Shown here: one piece after another, positions 15,523 through 24,742 of the stretch | Position numbering within the stretch: position 1 is the stretch's first letter | Layout: the number at the start of each line of letters is the position of its first letter | From: Chitinophaga cymbidii | Lineage (GTDB): Bacteria > Bacteroidota > Bacteroidia > Chitinophagales > Chitinophagaceae | Direction of reading: 5' to 3' | DNA length: 64,000 bases | NCBI RefSeq assembly: GCF_007992715.1 | Contig: NZ_BKAU01000005.1 | Location: 951,019-1,015,018 of the forward strand | Made by a program: the position numbers and the translations under genes | The notes under the pieces: generated by a model | Seen by the model: only the letters and a program-made list of their open reading frames with translations | The model's database searches: none | What the model was told of the DNA's origin: nothing

Positions 15523-15559
15523 GCATGCCGGGTGAGGTATCCTCATCCGGTATGCTTTT
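15523..15559 (+). terminator. Hairpin between ahpC and ahpD (attenuating terminator)
   Basis: A 15-bp stem (15523-15537 with 15541-15555, two wobble pairs) and a 3-nt loop, followed by TTTT. The short T run suggests partial termination, which would make AhpC more abundant than AhpD. Confidence 0.6.
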
Positions 15560-15571
15560 AAACAAGCCAAT

Positions 15572-16162
15572 ATGTTCGCTAACAATACAACCCAGGATAC
15601 GGCGCAACAGGTGCTGAAAGTAGTAGGCATCAGCCTGCCGGAGGCGCCCGCGAAGCTGCAGGCGCTGGCCACCACGGACGCCCGTTACCTGAAAGACCTG
15701 AAGATCAACGTAACCAACGCCCTCGAAGCGGGCACCCTTGAGAAAAAGGAAGCCTATCTGCTGGGTCTGGCGGTAGCCGTGAATGAAAAGATCCCCGTTC
15801 TTCAGCAGGGGCTGGAGCAGCTGGCGCTGGCCGCCGGTGCAACCGACAAGGAAGTGGCCGACGTAGTGAGCTGCACCTCGCTGATGAACGCCAACAACGT
15901 TTATTACCGTTTCCGCCATTTTGTGAACAAGGAATTCTACACCACGGCGCCCGCCGGCATCCGGATGAGCATCATGGCCAACCCGGTGATCGGGAAGGAG
16001 TTTTTTGAGCTGGTGAGCCTGGTAGTGTCTGCACTGAACGGATGTGAAATGTGCGTAACTTCGCATGAAGAGGCATTGCTGAAGCATGGTACCGGGGAGC
16101 AGCGTATCCTCGATGCAGTGAGGCTGGGCGCGGTTATCAAAAGCCTGGGCGTACTGCTTTGA
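15572..16162 (+). CDS. AhpD-like carboxymuconolactone decarboxylase-family protein
   Basis: 196 residues, all-helical. The active-site motif NGCEMCVTSHE gives C158, C161 and H165, the CxxCxxxH relay of AhpD, in which two cysteines shuttle electrons (in mycobacteria from dihydrolipoamide) to AhpC. The upstream segment SLMNANNVYYRFRHFV is also AhpD-like. It directly follows the partner peroxiredoxin. The electron donor in this organism is not shown by the sequence, but lipoamide-dependent reduction is the family precedent. Confidence 0.88.
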   Translation: MFANNTTQDTAQQVLKVVGISLPEAPAKLQALATTDARYLKDLKINVTNALEAGTLEKKEAYLLGLAVAVNEKIPVLQQGLEQLALAAGATDKEVADVVSCTSLMNANNVYYRFRHFVNKEFYTTAPAGIRMSIMANPVIGKEFFELVSLVVSALNGCEMCVTSHEEALLKHGTGEQRILDAVRLGAVIKSLGVLL

Positions 16163-16278
16163 TAAGCGGTTGTCTACTTTTCTAGACAGTGAATAAGTGG
16201 TTGTGAATAAAAACAGACCGTTTAATTTGATAATTACATAAAATAATGCGACTTTTGCAGTCCAAAATTTTTTAGAAC

Positions 16279-16515
16279 ATGGCAAGAGTATGTCAGGTGA
16301 CAGGGAAAAAACCGATTACAGGTCATCACGTATCTTTTTCGAACATCAAGACAAAGAGAAGGTTTCTGCCTAATCTGCAAACCAAACGTTTCTTTTTGGC
16401 GGAGGAAGATCGTTGGATCACTTTGAAAGTGTCTGCCGATGGTCTGAGAACGATCAACAAAAAAGGCCTGTACGCTGTAGTGAAAGAGATGCGTGCTGCA
16501 GGAAAAGGTATCTAA
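16279..16515 (+). CDS. rpmB: 50S ribosomal protein L28
   Basis: 78 residues starting MARVCQVTGKKPITGHHVSFS, diagnostic for bL28, of usual length, with the conserved VSADGLRTINKKG stretch. It heads a run of rpmB, rpmG and a DUF4295 gene leading to ftsY, a standard Bacteroidota arrangement. An A/T-rich region with several TTTG-like boxes upstream (about 16215-16258) probably holds the promoter. Confidence 0.97.
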   Translation: MARVCQVTGKKPITGHHVSFSNIKTKRRFLPNLQTKRFFLAEEDRWITLKVSADGLRTINKKGLYAVVKEMRAAGKGI

Positions 16516-16547
16516 TTCATTAAGGATCATCTTAATAAGAATACAAA

Positions 16548-16730
16548 ATGGCAAAGAAAGGTAACAGGGTACAGGTCATCCTGGAATGCACGGAGCACAA
16601 AAACTCCGGTCAACCGGGTACTTCCCGCTACATCAGCAACAAGAACAAAAAGAACACTCCGGAGCGTCTGGAGCTGAAGAAGTACAACCCTATCCTCCGG
16701 AAGGTGACTGTACACAAGGAAATCAAATAA
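16548..16730 (+). CDS. rpmG: 50S ribosomal protein L33
   Basis: 60 residues, MAKKGNRVQVILECTEHKNSG, the usual bL33 N-terminus, with the C-terminal KKYNPILRKVTVHKE typical of the family. The zinc-binding cysteine pairs of some L33 forms are absent (one Cys only), so this is a non-zinc form. It follows rpmB after 32 bp. Confidence 0.96.
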   Translation: MAKKGNRVQVILECTEHKNSGQPGTSRYISNKNKKNTPERLELKKYNPILRKVTVHKEIK

Positions 16731-16828
16731 GGTCAATTTTAATTGCCTGGTAGTTAATCGTTCGGCTTTCATACGATTAGCTCTTTGACGATTGACACTT
16801 TACAATTAACGATTAACTTTTATACAAA

Positions 16829-16999
16829 ATGGCAAAACAAGCTTCTAAAAACGCGAAAGTAAAAGACACGAAGGCGGCTGCTGAATCTAAAGTGTGGACG
16901 AAAGTGATCAAAGCTGAGCGTTCTCCCAAAACCGGTGCTTATACCTTTAAGGAGCAGATCATCCACAAGGACACCGTTACGGAGTATTTCAAAAAGTAA
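16829..16999 (+). CDS. DUF4295 small basic protein of the ribosomal cluster
   Basis: 56 residues starting MAKQASKNAKVKDTK and ending TVTEYFKK, with a central SPKTGAYTFKEQIIHKD that marks DUF4295. This tiny lysine-rich family is found next to L28/L33 in Bacteroidota and is presumed ribosome-associated. It lies 98 bp after rpmG. Function is inferred only from composition and constant neighbourhood. Confidence 0.85.
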   Translation: MAKQASKNAKVKDTKAAAESKVWTKVIKAERSPKTGAYTFKEQIIHKDTVTEYFKK

Positions 17000-17106
17000 T
17001 TCGGCTTTACTAATCATACTGCACGAAAGCTGTTCGCAAGGCGGACGGCTTTTTGTGTTTATATGTTATTTTTGTGGCCATATTGACAATTTTGTAATTG
17101 ATTCCC

Positions 17107-18063
17107 ATGGGTTTTTTCAATAAGCTCTTTTCCCGCGAAAAGAAAGAAAGCCTGGACCAGGGCCTGCAGAAGACGAAAGAAGGTTTCCTTTCCCGCATAG
17201 GCCGGGCCATCGCAGGCAAATCCACCGTAGATGCTGAAGTGCTGGACAACCTCGAAGAAGCCCTCGTGGCTGCCGACGTTGGCGTAGATACCACCGTACG
17301 CATTATTAACCGTATTGAAGATCGGGTTTCGAAAGACAAGTACCTGAATACCAGTGAACTGAATAAGATACTGCAAGAAGAAATTGCAGCTTTGCTGGTA
17401 GACGCGCCGGACAGTGGTTTCCGGGACTTTGATGTACCCGCAGGCAAAAAGCCCTACGTGATCATGGTCGTGGGCGTGAACGGCGTAGGTAAGACCACCA
17501 CCATCGGCAAGCTGGCCTATAATTTCAAGAAGGCCGGCAAGTCCGTTATGCTCGGCGCAGCAGACACCTTCCGCGCCGCCGCGGTGGATCAGCTCACCAT
17601 CTGGAGCGACCGGGTAGGGGTGCCCATCGTCAAGCAGCAAATGGGCTCAGACCCCGCCGCCGTGGCTTTTGATACGGTGCAAAGTGGTGTTTCCAAAGAA
17701 ACAGACGTGATCATCATCGACACGGCCGGCCGCCTGCACAATAAACTGCACCTGATGGACGAGCTGAGCAAGATCAAAAGGGTAATGAATAAAGTAATCC
17801 CCGATGCGCCGCATGAAGTGCTTTTGGTACTGGACGGATCCACAGGCCAGAATGCCGTAGAGCAGGCGCGGCAGTTCACCGCCGCTACCGAAGTGACTTC
17901 CCTGGCGATCACGAAGCTGGACGGTACTGCCAAAGGGGGCGTGGTGCTGGCGATCGCGAATCAGTTTAAAATTCCGGTGAAATATATTGGTATCGGGGAG
18001 AAAATGGAGGATCTGCAGGTGTTTGATAAGGAGGAGTTTGTGGATTCGCTGTTTAGTCTTTAA
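17107..18063 (+). CDS. ftsY: Signal recognition particle receptor FtsY
   Basis: 318 residues: a short N-terminal N domain of about 100 residues lacking the long acidic A region, then the SRP GTPase G domain. Motifs include GVNGVGKTTTIGKLA (P-loop, from about residue 122), DTFRAAAVDQL, DTAGRLHNK, TKLDGTAKGG and GIGEKMEDLQVF. It docks SRP-ribosome complexes at the inner membrane for co-translational insertion. The ATG at 17107 is preferred over an in-frame TTG nine bases earlier. It is downstream of the small ribosomal cluster and is followed by a hairpin. Confidence 0.96.
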   Translation: MGFFNKLFSREKKESLDQGLQKTKEGFLSRIGRAIAGKSTVDAEVLDNLEEALVAADVGVDTTVRIINRIEDRVSKDKYLNTSELNKILQEEIAALLVDAPDSGFRDFDVPAGKKPYVIMVVGVNGVGKTTTIGKLAYNFKKAGKSVMLGAADTFRAAAVDQLTIWSDRVGVPIVKQQMGSDPAAVAFDTVQSGVSKETDVIIIDTAGRLHNKLHLMDELSKIKRVMNKVIPDAPHEVLLVLDGSTGQNAVEQARQFTAATEVTSLAITKLDGTAKGGVVLAIANQFKIPVKYIGIGEKMEDLQVFDKEEFVDSLFSL

Positions 18064-18090
18064 TAGCTGATTTTTAACCAGATAGACAGG

Positions 18091-18128
18091 ATGCCTGCTA
18101 ATCAAGATTAAAATTGATTAACAGGCAT
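18091..18128 (+). terminator. Probable terminator after ftsY
   Basis: ATGCCTGCTAATCAA at 18091-18105 pairs with 18114-18128 with a single mismatch. The tract after it is TTGTGTTTGT rather than a pure T run, so efficiency is uncertain. Confidence 0.5.
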
Positions 18129-18176
18129 TTGTGTTTGTGTAAAACGACCCCCTGCGCGCCGAATCAACCAATTGCT

Positions 18177-18184
18177 TAAATTTG
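18177..18184 (+). promoter_or_regulatory. -7 box of the cupin-like gene
   Basis: TAAATTTG matches the TAnnTTTG consensus and lies 38 bp upstream of the ATG at 18223. Confidence 0.45.
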
Positions 18185-18222
18185 AATGTTAAATTGTTTC
18201 ACCCTCTTAACAATTCGCTTTT

Positions 18223-19101
18223 ATGCAAATACAATCCATAGATCGAGTTGAGAACATTTCCCCAGAAGACTTCAGGACCCAATATTATGAACCACGCAAA
18301 CCCTTGATCATTACAGGATTGTCAAAAGCCTGGCCCGCGCGCGGCAAATGGACATGGGACTATTTCAAATCCATCGTGGGCGACACCACCGTCGGCGTTT
18401 ACAATAACGAAAGGGCAGGGGCCAAGACCCTCGTGAACGGCGCGGACGACTACATCCGGTTCGCCGATTACCTGGATATGGTGCAGCAAGGCCCCGTCAA
18501 GCTCCGCATCTTCCTCTTCAACCTCTTCCAGCACGTGCCCCAGCTGGTCAACGACTTTACCTGGCCGGATTTCCTCGTGAAAGGATTCCTCAAAAAATAC
18601 CCTATGCTCTTTGTGGGCGGCGCCGGATCTGTTGCGCACATGCATTATGACATCGATCTCAGCCACATCTTCCACACCCAGTTCATCGGCCGCAAAAGAG
18701 TCCTCCTCCTGGAAAACAACCAGTCGGAATTCATCTACCGCATGCCCATGACCGTTGAAAGCGCCGCCAATTTCGTGAACTGGGCAGAGCAGCTGGACGA
18801 AACCAATTTCCCCGCCCTGCAATACGCCAGGGGATACACCACCATCCTCGAACATGGCGACACCCTCTTCATGCCCGGCGGCTACTGGCACCACATGGAG
18901 TATATGGACGGCGGCTTTGCCATGAGCCTCCGTGCCCTCGACCAAAGCCTCGCCGGAAAACTCAACGGCCTCTACCACATCGCCGGCCTCCGCAGCATGA
19001 ACAACCTCCTCATCAAAATGGCCCCCGAATGGTGGTACCACTACAAACGAAAGGTCGCCAACCAACGCGCGGAAAAAGCAATGAAGCGCATTCTCGCCTG
19101 A
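18223..19101 (+). CDS. Cupin-like (JmjC/Cupin_8) Fe(II)/2-oxoglutarate oxygenase candidate
   Basis: 292 residues. The metal facial triad appears as HMHYDIDLSH near residue 140 (HxD) and a distal His in MPGGYWHHMEY near residue 223, as in Cupin_8/JmjC-type 2-oxoglutarate oxygenases such as the ribosomal hydroxylases and FIH-like proteins. Such enzymes hydroxylate amino-acid side chains or small molecules. The next gene is RimO, which methylthiolates ribosomal protein S12, so a protein-modification role would fit, but adjacency alone does not show it. The C-terminus is basic and helical. Confidence 0.72.
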   Translation: MQIQSIDRVENISPEDFRTQYYEPRKPLIITGLSKAWPARGKWTWDYFKSIVGDTTVGVYNNERAGAKTLVNGADDYIRFADYLDMVQQGPVKLRIFLFNLFQHVPQLVNDFTWPDFLVKGFLKKYPMLFVGGAGSVAHMHYDIDLSHIFHTQFIGRKRVLLLENNQSEFIYRMPMTVESAANFVNWAEQLDETNFPALQYARGYTTILEHGDTLFMPGGYWHHMEYMDGGFAMSLRALDQSLAGKLNGLYHIAGLRSMNNLLIKMAPEWWYHYKRKVANQRAEKAMKRILA

Positions 19102-19150
19102 AAACAGGTGTTAAATAAATGTGAATAGTTATTATCTCAATATTTATTGC

Positions 19151-19158
19151 TACCTTTG
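19151..19158 (+). promoter_or_regulatory. -7 box of rimO
   Basis: TACCTTTG, a full TAnnTTTG match, 117 bp upstream of the rimO start. The implied 5' untranslated region is long, about 110 nt. Confidence 0.45.
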
Positions 19159-19275
19159 CACCTTCTCCACCAAGACTCATAGTCACTCAAAACAGCTTGC
19201 CTGCTGTGAAATCCAAATGTGTCTGCGTGTCTTCGTGGCAAATCCCGGTAAAAGGGATTCCTAAAAAATTGCTAT

Positions 19276-20583
19276 TTGAAGACAAGAACATTAAAGAAAG
19301 ACAAGGTTAATATTATTACGCTAGGCTGTTCCAAGAACATGGTCGATTCGGAAGTATTAAGCGGACAGCTGAAAGCCAACGACATTGATGTAGTACACGA
19401 AAACGCCAAACGCGATCACAACATCGTAGTAGTAAACACCTGTGGTTTCATCGACAAGGCGAAAGAAGAATCCATCAATACTATTCTTGAACAGGTAGAA
19501 TTGAAGCAGCGCGGGCGCCTGGACAAAGTATTCGTAACAGGGTGCCTGAGCGAGCGCTACCGCGGAGATCTTGAATCGGAGATACCCGGTGTGGACGCCT
19601 GGTTTGGAACGATGGAGCTTCCTCTTATCCTCAAACGCTTTGACGCGGATTATAAAGCAGAGCTGATCGGGGAACGCCTGCTCAGCACGCCATCTCACTA
19701 CGCTTACCTGAAAATATCGGAAGGCTGTAACCGCACCTGTGCTTTCTGCGCCATCCCCCTGATGCGCGGCCAGCACGTGTCAAAACCCATTGAAGCCATC
19801 GTGGCCGAAGCGGAAAAGCTGGTGAAAGCCGGCGTAAAAGAGATCATGCTCATCGCGCAGGAACTGACCTATTACGGGCTGGACCTCTACAAGCAGCGCC
19901 GTCTCGCGGACCTGCTGCATGCGCTGGCGGACGTAAAAGGACTGGAATGGATCAGGCTGCATTACGCCTATCCTACCAAGTTCCCCCTGGAGATACTGGA
20001 CGTAATGCGCGAAAGGGAAAATATCTGTAATTACCTGGACATGCCCCTGCAGCACATCGCGGACCCGATGCTGAAAGCCATGAAACGCCAGATCACCCGT
20101 AAAGAGATATTCGACCTGGTGACCACCATCCGCGAAAAAGTACCCGGCATTTGCCTGCGTACCACGCTGATCACCGGTTTCCCCGGCGAAACCACCGAAG
20201 ATGTGGAAGACGTGAAACGCTTCCTCGAAGAAGTGCGGTTCGACAGGGTAGGCGTGTTCACCTACAGCCACGAGGAAAACACCAGCGCCTACACGCTGGA
20301 CGATAACATCCCCGCGGAAGAGAAAGAACGCCGCGCGCAGGACATCATGGAAACACAACAGGAGATCTCCCTGGAAAAGAACCAGGAGAAAGTAGGACAA
20401 GTATTTAAAGTAATCGTTGATAAAAAAGAATCCGGCCGTTACCTGGGCCGTACGGAGTTCGATTCGGTGGAGGTGGATAATGAGGTGATCATTAACACAG
20501 ACAGGAAGTTGAAACCCGGCGATTTTGTACAGGTTAAAATTACCAGGGCATTCGACTATGACCTGGAAGGAGAGCTGGTTTGA
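19276..20583 (+). CDS. rimO: Ribosomal protein S12 methylthiotransferase RimO
   Basis: 435 residues. The N-terminal UPF0004 domain begins KTRTLKKDKVNIITLGCSKNMVDSE, the radical SAM cluster motif CNRTCAFC places cysteines at C151, C155 and C158, and a TRAM domain follows at the C-terminus (about residues 370-435). RimO adds a methylthio group to a conserved aspartate of ribosomal protein S12 using two iron-sulfur clusters and SAM. The start codon is TTG at 19276; the resulting N-terminus matches that expected for Bacteroidota RimO and no ATG precedes the conserved GCSKN motif. Confidence 0.95.
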   Translation: MKTRTLKKDKVNIITLGCSKNMVDSEVLSGQLKANDIDVVHENAKRDHNIVVVNTCGFIDKAKEESINTILEQVELKQRGRLDKVFVTGCLSERYRGDLESEIPGVDAWFGTMELPLILKRFDADYKAELIGERLLSTPSHYAYLKISEGCNRTCAFCAIPLMRGQHVSKPIEAIVAEAEKLVKAGVKEIMLIAQELTYYGLDLYKQRRLADLLHALADVKGLEWIRLHYAYPTKFPLEILDVMRERENICNYLDMPLQHIADPMLKAMKRQITRKEIFDLVTTIREKVPGICLRTTLITGFPGETTEDVEDVKRFLEEVRFDRVGVFTYSHEENTSAYTLDDNIPAEEKERRAQDIMETQQEISLEKNQEKVGQVFKVIVDKKESGRYLGRTEFDSVEVDNEVIINTDRKLKPGDFVQVKITRAFDYDLEGELV

Positions 20584-20647
20584 TTCCAAACCGGCTTATT
20601 GATCACCCGGCCTGTTTAAAAAACCAGCGGGCCACCGAAAACAATTT

Positions 20648-22396
20648 ATGACAACATTTGAATCATTAGGTTTACAGGAAACATTGCTGAAAGCAGTTAC
20701 CGACCTCGGTTTTGTAAACCCGACCCCCATCCAGGAAAAAGCTATCCCGGTGCTGCTCGGCGGCGACCGCGACTTTGTGGGCCTGGCACAAACCGGTACC
20801 GGTAAAACGGCCGCCTTCGGCTTGCCTTTGCTGCACCAGCTCGATACGAAAGTACGCCAGCCGCAGGGACTTATTCTCTGCCCCACGCGCGAGCTTTGCC
20901 TGCAGATCACGAACGACCTCAACAACTTTTCAAAATACCTCGGCGATGTCAGCATCGTTGCAGTGTACGGCGGTACCAGCATCGGTCTTCAATTGCGTGA
21001 GCTGAAACGCGGCGCCCACATCGTGGTAGCCACGCCCGGCCGTCTGCTGGACATCATCGAGCGCGGCGCCATCAACTTCGAGAAAGTACGCTATGCCGTG
21101 CTGGACGAAGCGGATGAAATGCTGAACATGGGCTTCCAGGAGGATATCAACAGCATCCTCTCCAACACCCCCGAAGAAAAGACCACCTGGCTCTTCTCCG
21201 CTACCATGCCCTCCGAAGTTCGCCGCATCGCCCAGAAATACATGGACGATCCGTTTGAACTGACCGTTGGCAGCAAGAACAGCGGCAACGCCAACATCGA
21301 GCACGAATACTACGTAGTGCGCCCCCGCGACAAGTACGCCGCGCTGAAACGCATCGTAGACTTCAACCCCGAGATCTTCGGCATCATCTTCACCCGCACC
21401 AAAATTGAATCGCAGGAGATCGCCGAATCGCTGATCAAGGACGGTTACAACGCGGACGCCCTGCACGGTGACCTCACCCAGCAGCAGCGTGATAAAGTGA
21501 TGAAGCGCTTCCGCGAAAAATCCATCCAGGTGCTGGTAGCTACCGACGTGGCCGCCCGCGGCATTGACGTAGACAATGTAACACACGTGATCAACTACGA
21601 GCTGCCCGACGATGTGGAGAACTACACCCACCGCAGCGGACGTACTGCCCGCGCCGGCAAATCCGGTGTATCCATCGCCATCATCAGCGGCCGCGATATC
21701 GGCAAGATCCGCCAGATCGAGCGCGTGATCGGCAAGAAATTCGTGAAAGCAGAAGTGCCGGACGGATTCGCCGTATGCGAAAAACAACTCTTCGCGCTGG
21801 TGCACAAAGTGCATAACGTGGAAGTGAACGAAGAACAGATCGATCCCTACATGACACGCATATACGAAGAATTTGCGGACCTCACCAAGGAAGACCTGAT
21901 CCGCCGCTTCGCCTCCCTCGAGTTCAATGAGTTCCTGGCTTACTACCAGGACGCTCCCGACCTGAACGTGAAGGAAGAACGCCGCGGAGATGAACACTCC
22001 ATGCGCTCCCGCAGCAACGGCAAATTCAGCCGCCTGTTCATCAACCTCGGTTCGGTGGACAACTTTACCCGCGGGGATATGCTGCGCTTCCTCTGCGACA
22101 ACACCGGCCTGCGTGGCAACAAGATCGGCCGTATAGACCTGAAAGGCGTATACTCCTTCTTTGAAGTAGAGAACGACGTAGTGGAAAAAGTGCAGCAGAG
22201 CTTCAAAAAGATCGAATATAACGGCCGCTCTGTGCGGATCGAAACCTCCCAGGACGGCGACAAGCGTAAATCACCCCGCTCTTCCTACGGAGACGCTCCC
22301 CGCCGCAGAACATGGACCGGCAGCGAAGACGGAGGTTTCCGCCCCCGCCGCGAATTTTCCAAAAGCGGCAGCGGCGGCTTCAGAAGCAAACGGTAA
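20648..22396 (+). CDS. DEAD-box RNA helicase with DbpA-type RNA-binding domain
   Basis: 582 residues. The helicase core has AQTGTGKTAAF (motif I), PTREL (Ia), DEADEMLNMGF (II), SATMP (III) and HRSGRTARAGKSG (VI). A DbpA-like RNA-binding domain at about residues 455-535 (FSRLFINLGSVDNFTRGDML) and a basic Arg/Gly/Ser-rich tail follow, as in CsdA/DeaD-type helicases acting in ribosome assembly, RNA decay or cold adaptation. It starts 64 bp after rimO and ends with a hairpin terminator. The specific RNA target is unknown. Confidence 0.92.
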   Translation: MTTFESLGLQETLLKAVTDLGFVNPTPIQEKAIPVLLGGDRDFVGLAQTGTGKTAAFGLPLLHQLDTKVRQPQGLILCPTRELCLQITNDLNNFSKYLGDVSIVAVYGGTSIGLQLRELKRGAHIVVATPGRLLDIIERGAINFEKVRYAVLDEADEMLNMGFQEDINSILSNTPEEKTTWLFSATMPSEVRRIAQKYMDDPFELTVGSKNSGNANIEHEYYVVRPRDKYAALKRIVDFNPEIFGIIFTRTKIESQEIAESLIKDGYNADALHGDLTQQQRDKVMKRFREKSIQVLVATDVAARGIDVDNVTHVINYELPDDVENYTHRSGRTARAGKSGVSIAIISGRDIGKIRQIERVIGKKFVKAEVPDGFAVCEKQLFALVHKVHNVEVNEEQIDPYMTRIYEEFADLTKEDLIRRFASLEFNEFLAYYQDAPDLNVKEERRGDEHSMRSRSNGKFSRLFINLGSVDNFTRGDMLRFLCDNTGLRGNKIGRIDLKGVYSFFEVENDVVEKVQQSFKKIEYNGRSVRIETSQDGDKRKSPRSSYGDAPRRRTWTGSEDGGFRPRREFSKSGSGGFRSKR

Positions 22397-22420
22397 TTTT
22401 TTATACAGATAATTTATTTT

Positions 22421-22452
22421 AACCCGCAGGCGATAAGTTTGCGGGTTATTTT
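22421..22452 (+). terminator. Intrinsic terminator after the helicase gene
   Basis: AACCCGCA at 22421-22428 pairs with TGCGGGTT at 22440-22447, followed by the T-rich ATTTTATTT. Confidence 0.65.
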
Positions 22453-22485
22453 ATTTATCTTGGAAAAAAGCTGCTCCGAAAAGGT

Positions 22486-24447
22486 ATGACGACCCAAAGC
22501 AAAAAAAATATCATTCCACGTGACGAAGAGCCCTTCCGCCAACTTAAATCCGTAGAGCCTTTCTCGTTATTCTCCGCCCGGGACATACAACTGTTCCAGG
22601 AAGGCATACATGACCGCCTCTATGAAAGGTTCGGCTCCCATGCCGTGACCTACGAAGGCGTGGATGGCACCTACTTCGCTGTCTGGGCCCCCAATGCGGC
22701 CTTCGTGTCCGTAATCGGCGACTTCAACGGGTGGAACGGCTACAGTCATACCCTGTTCCCGCGGTGGGACAAATCCGGCATCTGGGAAGGCTTCATTCCC
22801 GGCTTCCCCGAACAGCAGCTGTACAAATACTTCATCCGCTCCAACTCCGGCGAGGAGCTGCGCAAAGGCGACCCCTTCGCGAACCTTTGGGAAGTACGCC
22901 CGAAGACCGCCTCCGTCACCACCAACCTGAAATACAAATGGAAAGACGGCAGCTGGATGAAAAACCGCGCCGCCAAAAACGCGCTGGAAAGCCCGTTCTC
23001 CGTTTACGAAGTACATCTCGGCTCCTGGCGCCGGCCGGACCTCAACAATCACGAAGTCTTCTACTCCTATAAAGAGATCACCGCCATGCTGGTGCCCTAC
23101 GTCAAGGAAATGGGCTTTACGCACATAGAGCTGATGCCCATCATGGAACACCCCTTCGACGGTTCCTGGGGATACCAGCTCACCGGCTTTTATGCGCCCA
23201 CCTCCCGCTACGGTAGCCCGCAGGACTTCATGGCCATGGTAGACGCCTTCCACCACGCCGGCATCGGGGTGATACTGGACTGGGTGCCCTCGCATTTTCC
23301 ATACGACGAACACGGCCTCTACCGCTTTGATGGCACGCATACCTATGAGTACGCGGACATGCGCAAAGGCTTTCACCCGGACTGGAACAGCTATGTGTTC
23401 AACTATGCGCGCAATGAAGTGCGGTCTTTTCTGTTGAGTAACGCGTTGTTCTGGCTGGACAAATTTCATATCGATGGGTTGCGGGTGGATGCGGTGGCAT
23501 CGATGATACACCTCGACTATTCCCGCAAAGCCGGCACCTGGGAGCCGAACGAGCACGGCGGCAACGAGAACCTGGAAGCCATTTCCTTTCTGAAACATCT
23601 GAACAGCACCATATACGAGCGTTTCCCCGATGTACAGACCATCGCGGAGGAGTCCACCTCCTTTTACGGCGTTTCCCGGCCGGTTTTTATGGGTGGGCTT
23701 GGCTTTGGGATGAAGTGGATGATGGGATGGATGAATGATACCCTGGATTACTTTAAGAAAGATCCCCTGTTCCGCAAATGGTATCATAACCAGATCACCT
23801 TCAGCATCATGTACGCATTCAGCGAGAATTTCATGCTACCGCTCAGTCATGATGAAGTAGTGCACGGCAAATCCCCGCTTATCTATAAAATGCCCGGCGA
23901 CGACTGGCAGAAGTTCGCCAACCTCCGTTTGTTGTACAGCTACATGTTCACCCATCCCGGTACAAAATTGTTGTTCATGGGAGGGGAGTTCGGCGATACG
24001 AAAGAATGGAATTACAAATCCGAATTGAACTGGGACCTGCTGAAACACTCCACCCATGCGGGATTGCAGCAGTACGTGAAAGCGCTGAACCAGCTGTATA
24101 CCTCGGAACCCGCGTTGTATGAAAACCAGTTCGACCCGAATTGTTTTGAATGGATACACCTGGCGGACCAGGAGAACAGCATTCTCGTGTATGCGCGCAA
24201 GGGCATCGATGGAAAAGTGATCCTCGTAGCGCTGAACATGACGCCCGTGCCCCGTGAAGAATACCCCATCGGCATACCCTGGAAGCATAGCTTCAGGGAA
24301 GTCCTCAACAGCGACGCCCCCGCCTGGCACGGCAGCGGCGTGGTCAACAAAGGCGTTATCAAGCCCCGTCCCGGCCAGTTCGGACAACCCTACGATATCA
24401 TCCTCCGGCTGCCACCCCTTGGCGCTACCATCCTTAAAAGCGTTTAA
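22486..24447 (+). CDS. glgB: 1,4-alpha-glucan branching enzyme
   Basis: 653 residues: an N-terminal CBM48 domain (about residues 45-150, GTYFAVWAPNAAFVSVIGDFNGW), the GH13 catalytic barrel and a C-terminal all-beta domain. Catalytic residues are the nucleophile D335 in GLRVDAVASM, the acid/base E388 in TIAEESTSF and the third acid D456 in LSHDEVVHGK. It introduces alpha-1,6 branches into glycogen. No other glycogen genes are adjacent. The following ~295 bp up to the DUF4382 gene hold no gene or strong structure that I can see. Confidence 0.95.
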   Translation: MTTQSKKNIIPRDEEPFRQLKSVEPFSLFSARDIQLFQEGIHDRLYERFGSHAVTYEGVDGTYFAVWAPNAAFVSVIGDFNGWNGYSHTLFPRWDKSGIWEGFIPGFPEQQLYKYFIRSNSGEELRKGDPFANLWEVRPKTASVTTNLKYKWKDGSWMKNRAAKNALESPFSVYEVHLGSWRRPDLNNHEVFYSYKEITAMLVPYVKEMGFTHIELMPIMEHPFDGSWGYQLTGFYAPTSRYGSPQDFMAMVDAFHHAGIGVILDWVPSHFPYDEHGLYRFDGTHTYEYADMRKGFHPDWNSYVFNYARNEVRSFLLSNALFWLDKFHIDGLRVDAVASMIHLDYSRKAGTWEPNEHGGNENLEAISFLKHLNSTIYERFPDVQTIAEESTSFYGVSRPVFMGGLGFGMKWMMGWMNDTLDYFKKDPLFRKWYHNQITFSIMYAFSENFMLPLSHDEVVHGKSPLIYKMPGDDWQKFANLRLLYSYMFTHPGTKLLFMGGEFGDTKEWNYKSELNWDLLKHSTHAGLQQYVKALNQLYTSEPALYENQFDPNCFEWIHLADQENSILVYARKGIDGKVILVALNMTPVPREEYPIGIPWKHSFREVLNSDAPAWHGSGVVNKGVIKPRPGQFGQPYDIILRLPPLGATILKSV

Positions 24448-24742
24448 AGCATCCGCAGGAAGCCATGGGCAAAAACTTCCTTCCGCAATAAACGCAACAA
24501 AAACAAACGCAACAAACCGTATCAGCACCCCAAAGCCGTCCGGGCCGCTCCAAAGATTGGAACGAAGATTGCTGCATACCAAATAACCATATTCTACCGT
24601 TATGAATTAAACTTTAAAAGGCTATTAAACCTTCCCCGGTCGAACCATATCTAACGCCTGGCATTAAGCAATAAGAGTGAACAACAGTACGTTTATGTAA
24701 CCATCAACTGATCCGACTAACATCTTTAAAACCAGTCTTTTT

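Noticed and set aside
16731..16828. Repeated GATTAAC-type words between rpmG and the DUF4295 gene
   Set aside because: Short A/T-rich repeats in a leader region with no consistent spacing; not enough to call a regulatory array.
20930..21997. A 355-codon open frame antisense to the DEAD-box helicase
   Set aside because: Entirely inside a well-supported gene, no conserved motif; a compositional shadow.
22567..23787. A 406-codon open frame antisense to glgB
   Set aside because: All catalytic motifs lie in the branching-enzyme frame; the reverse frame shows none.
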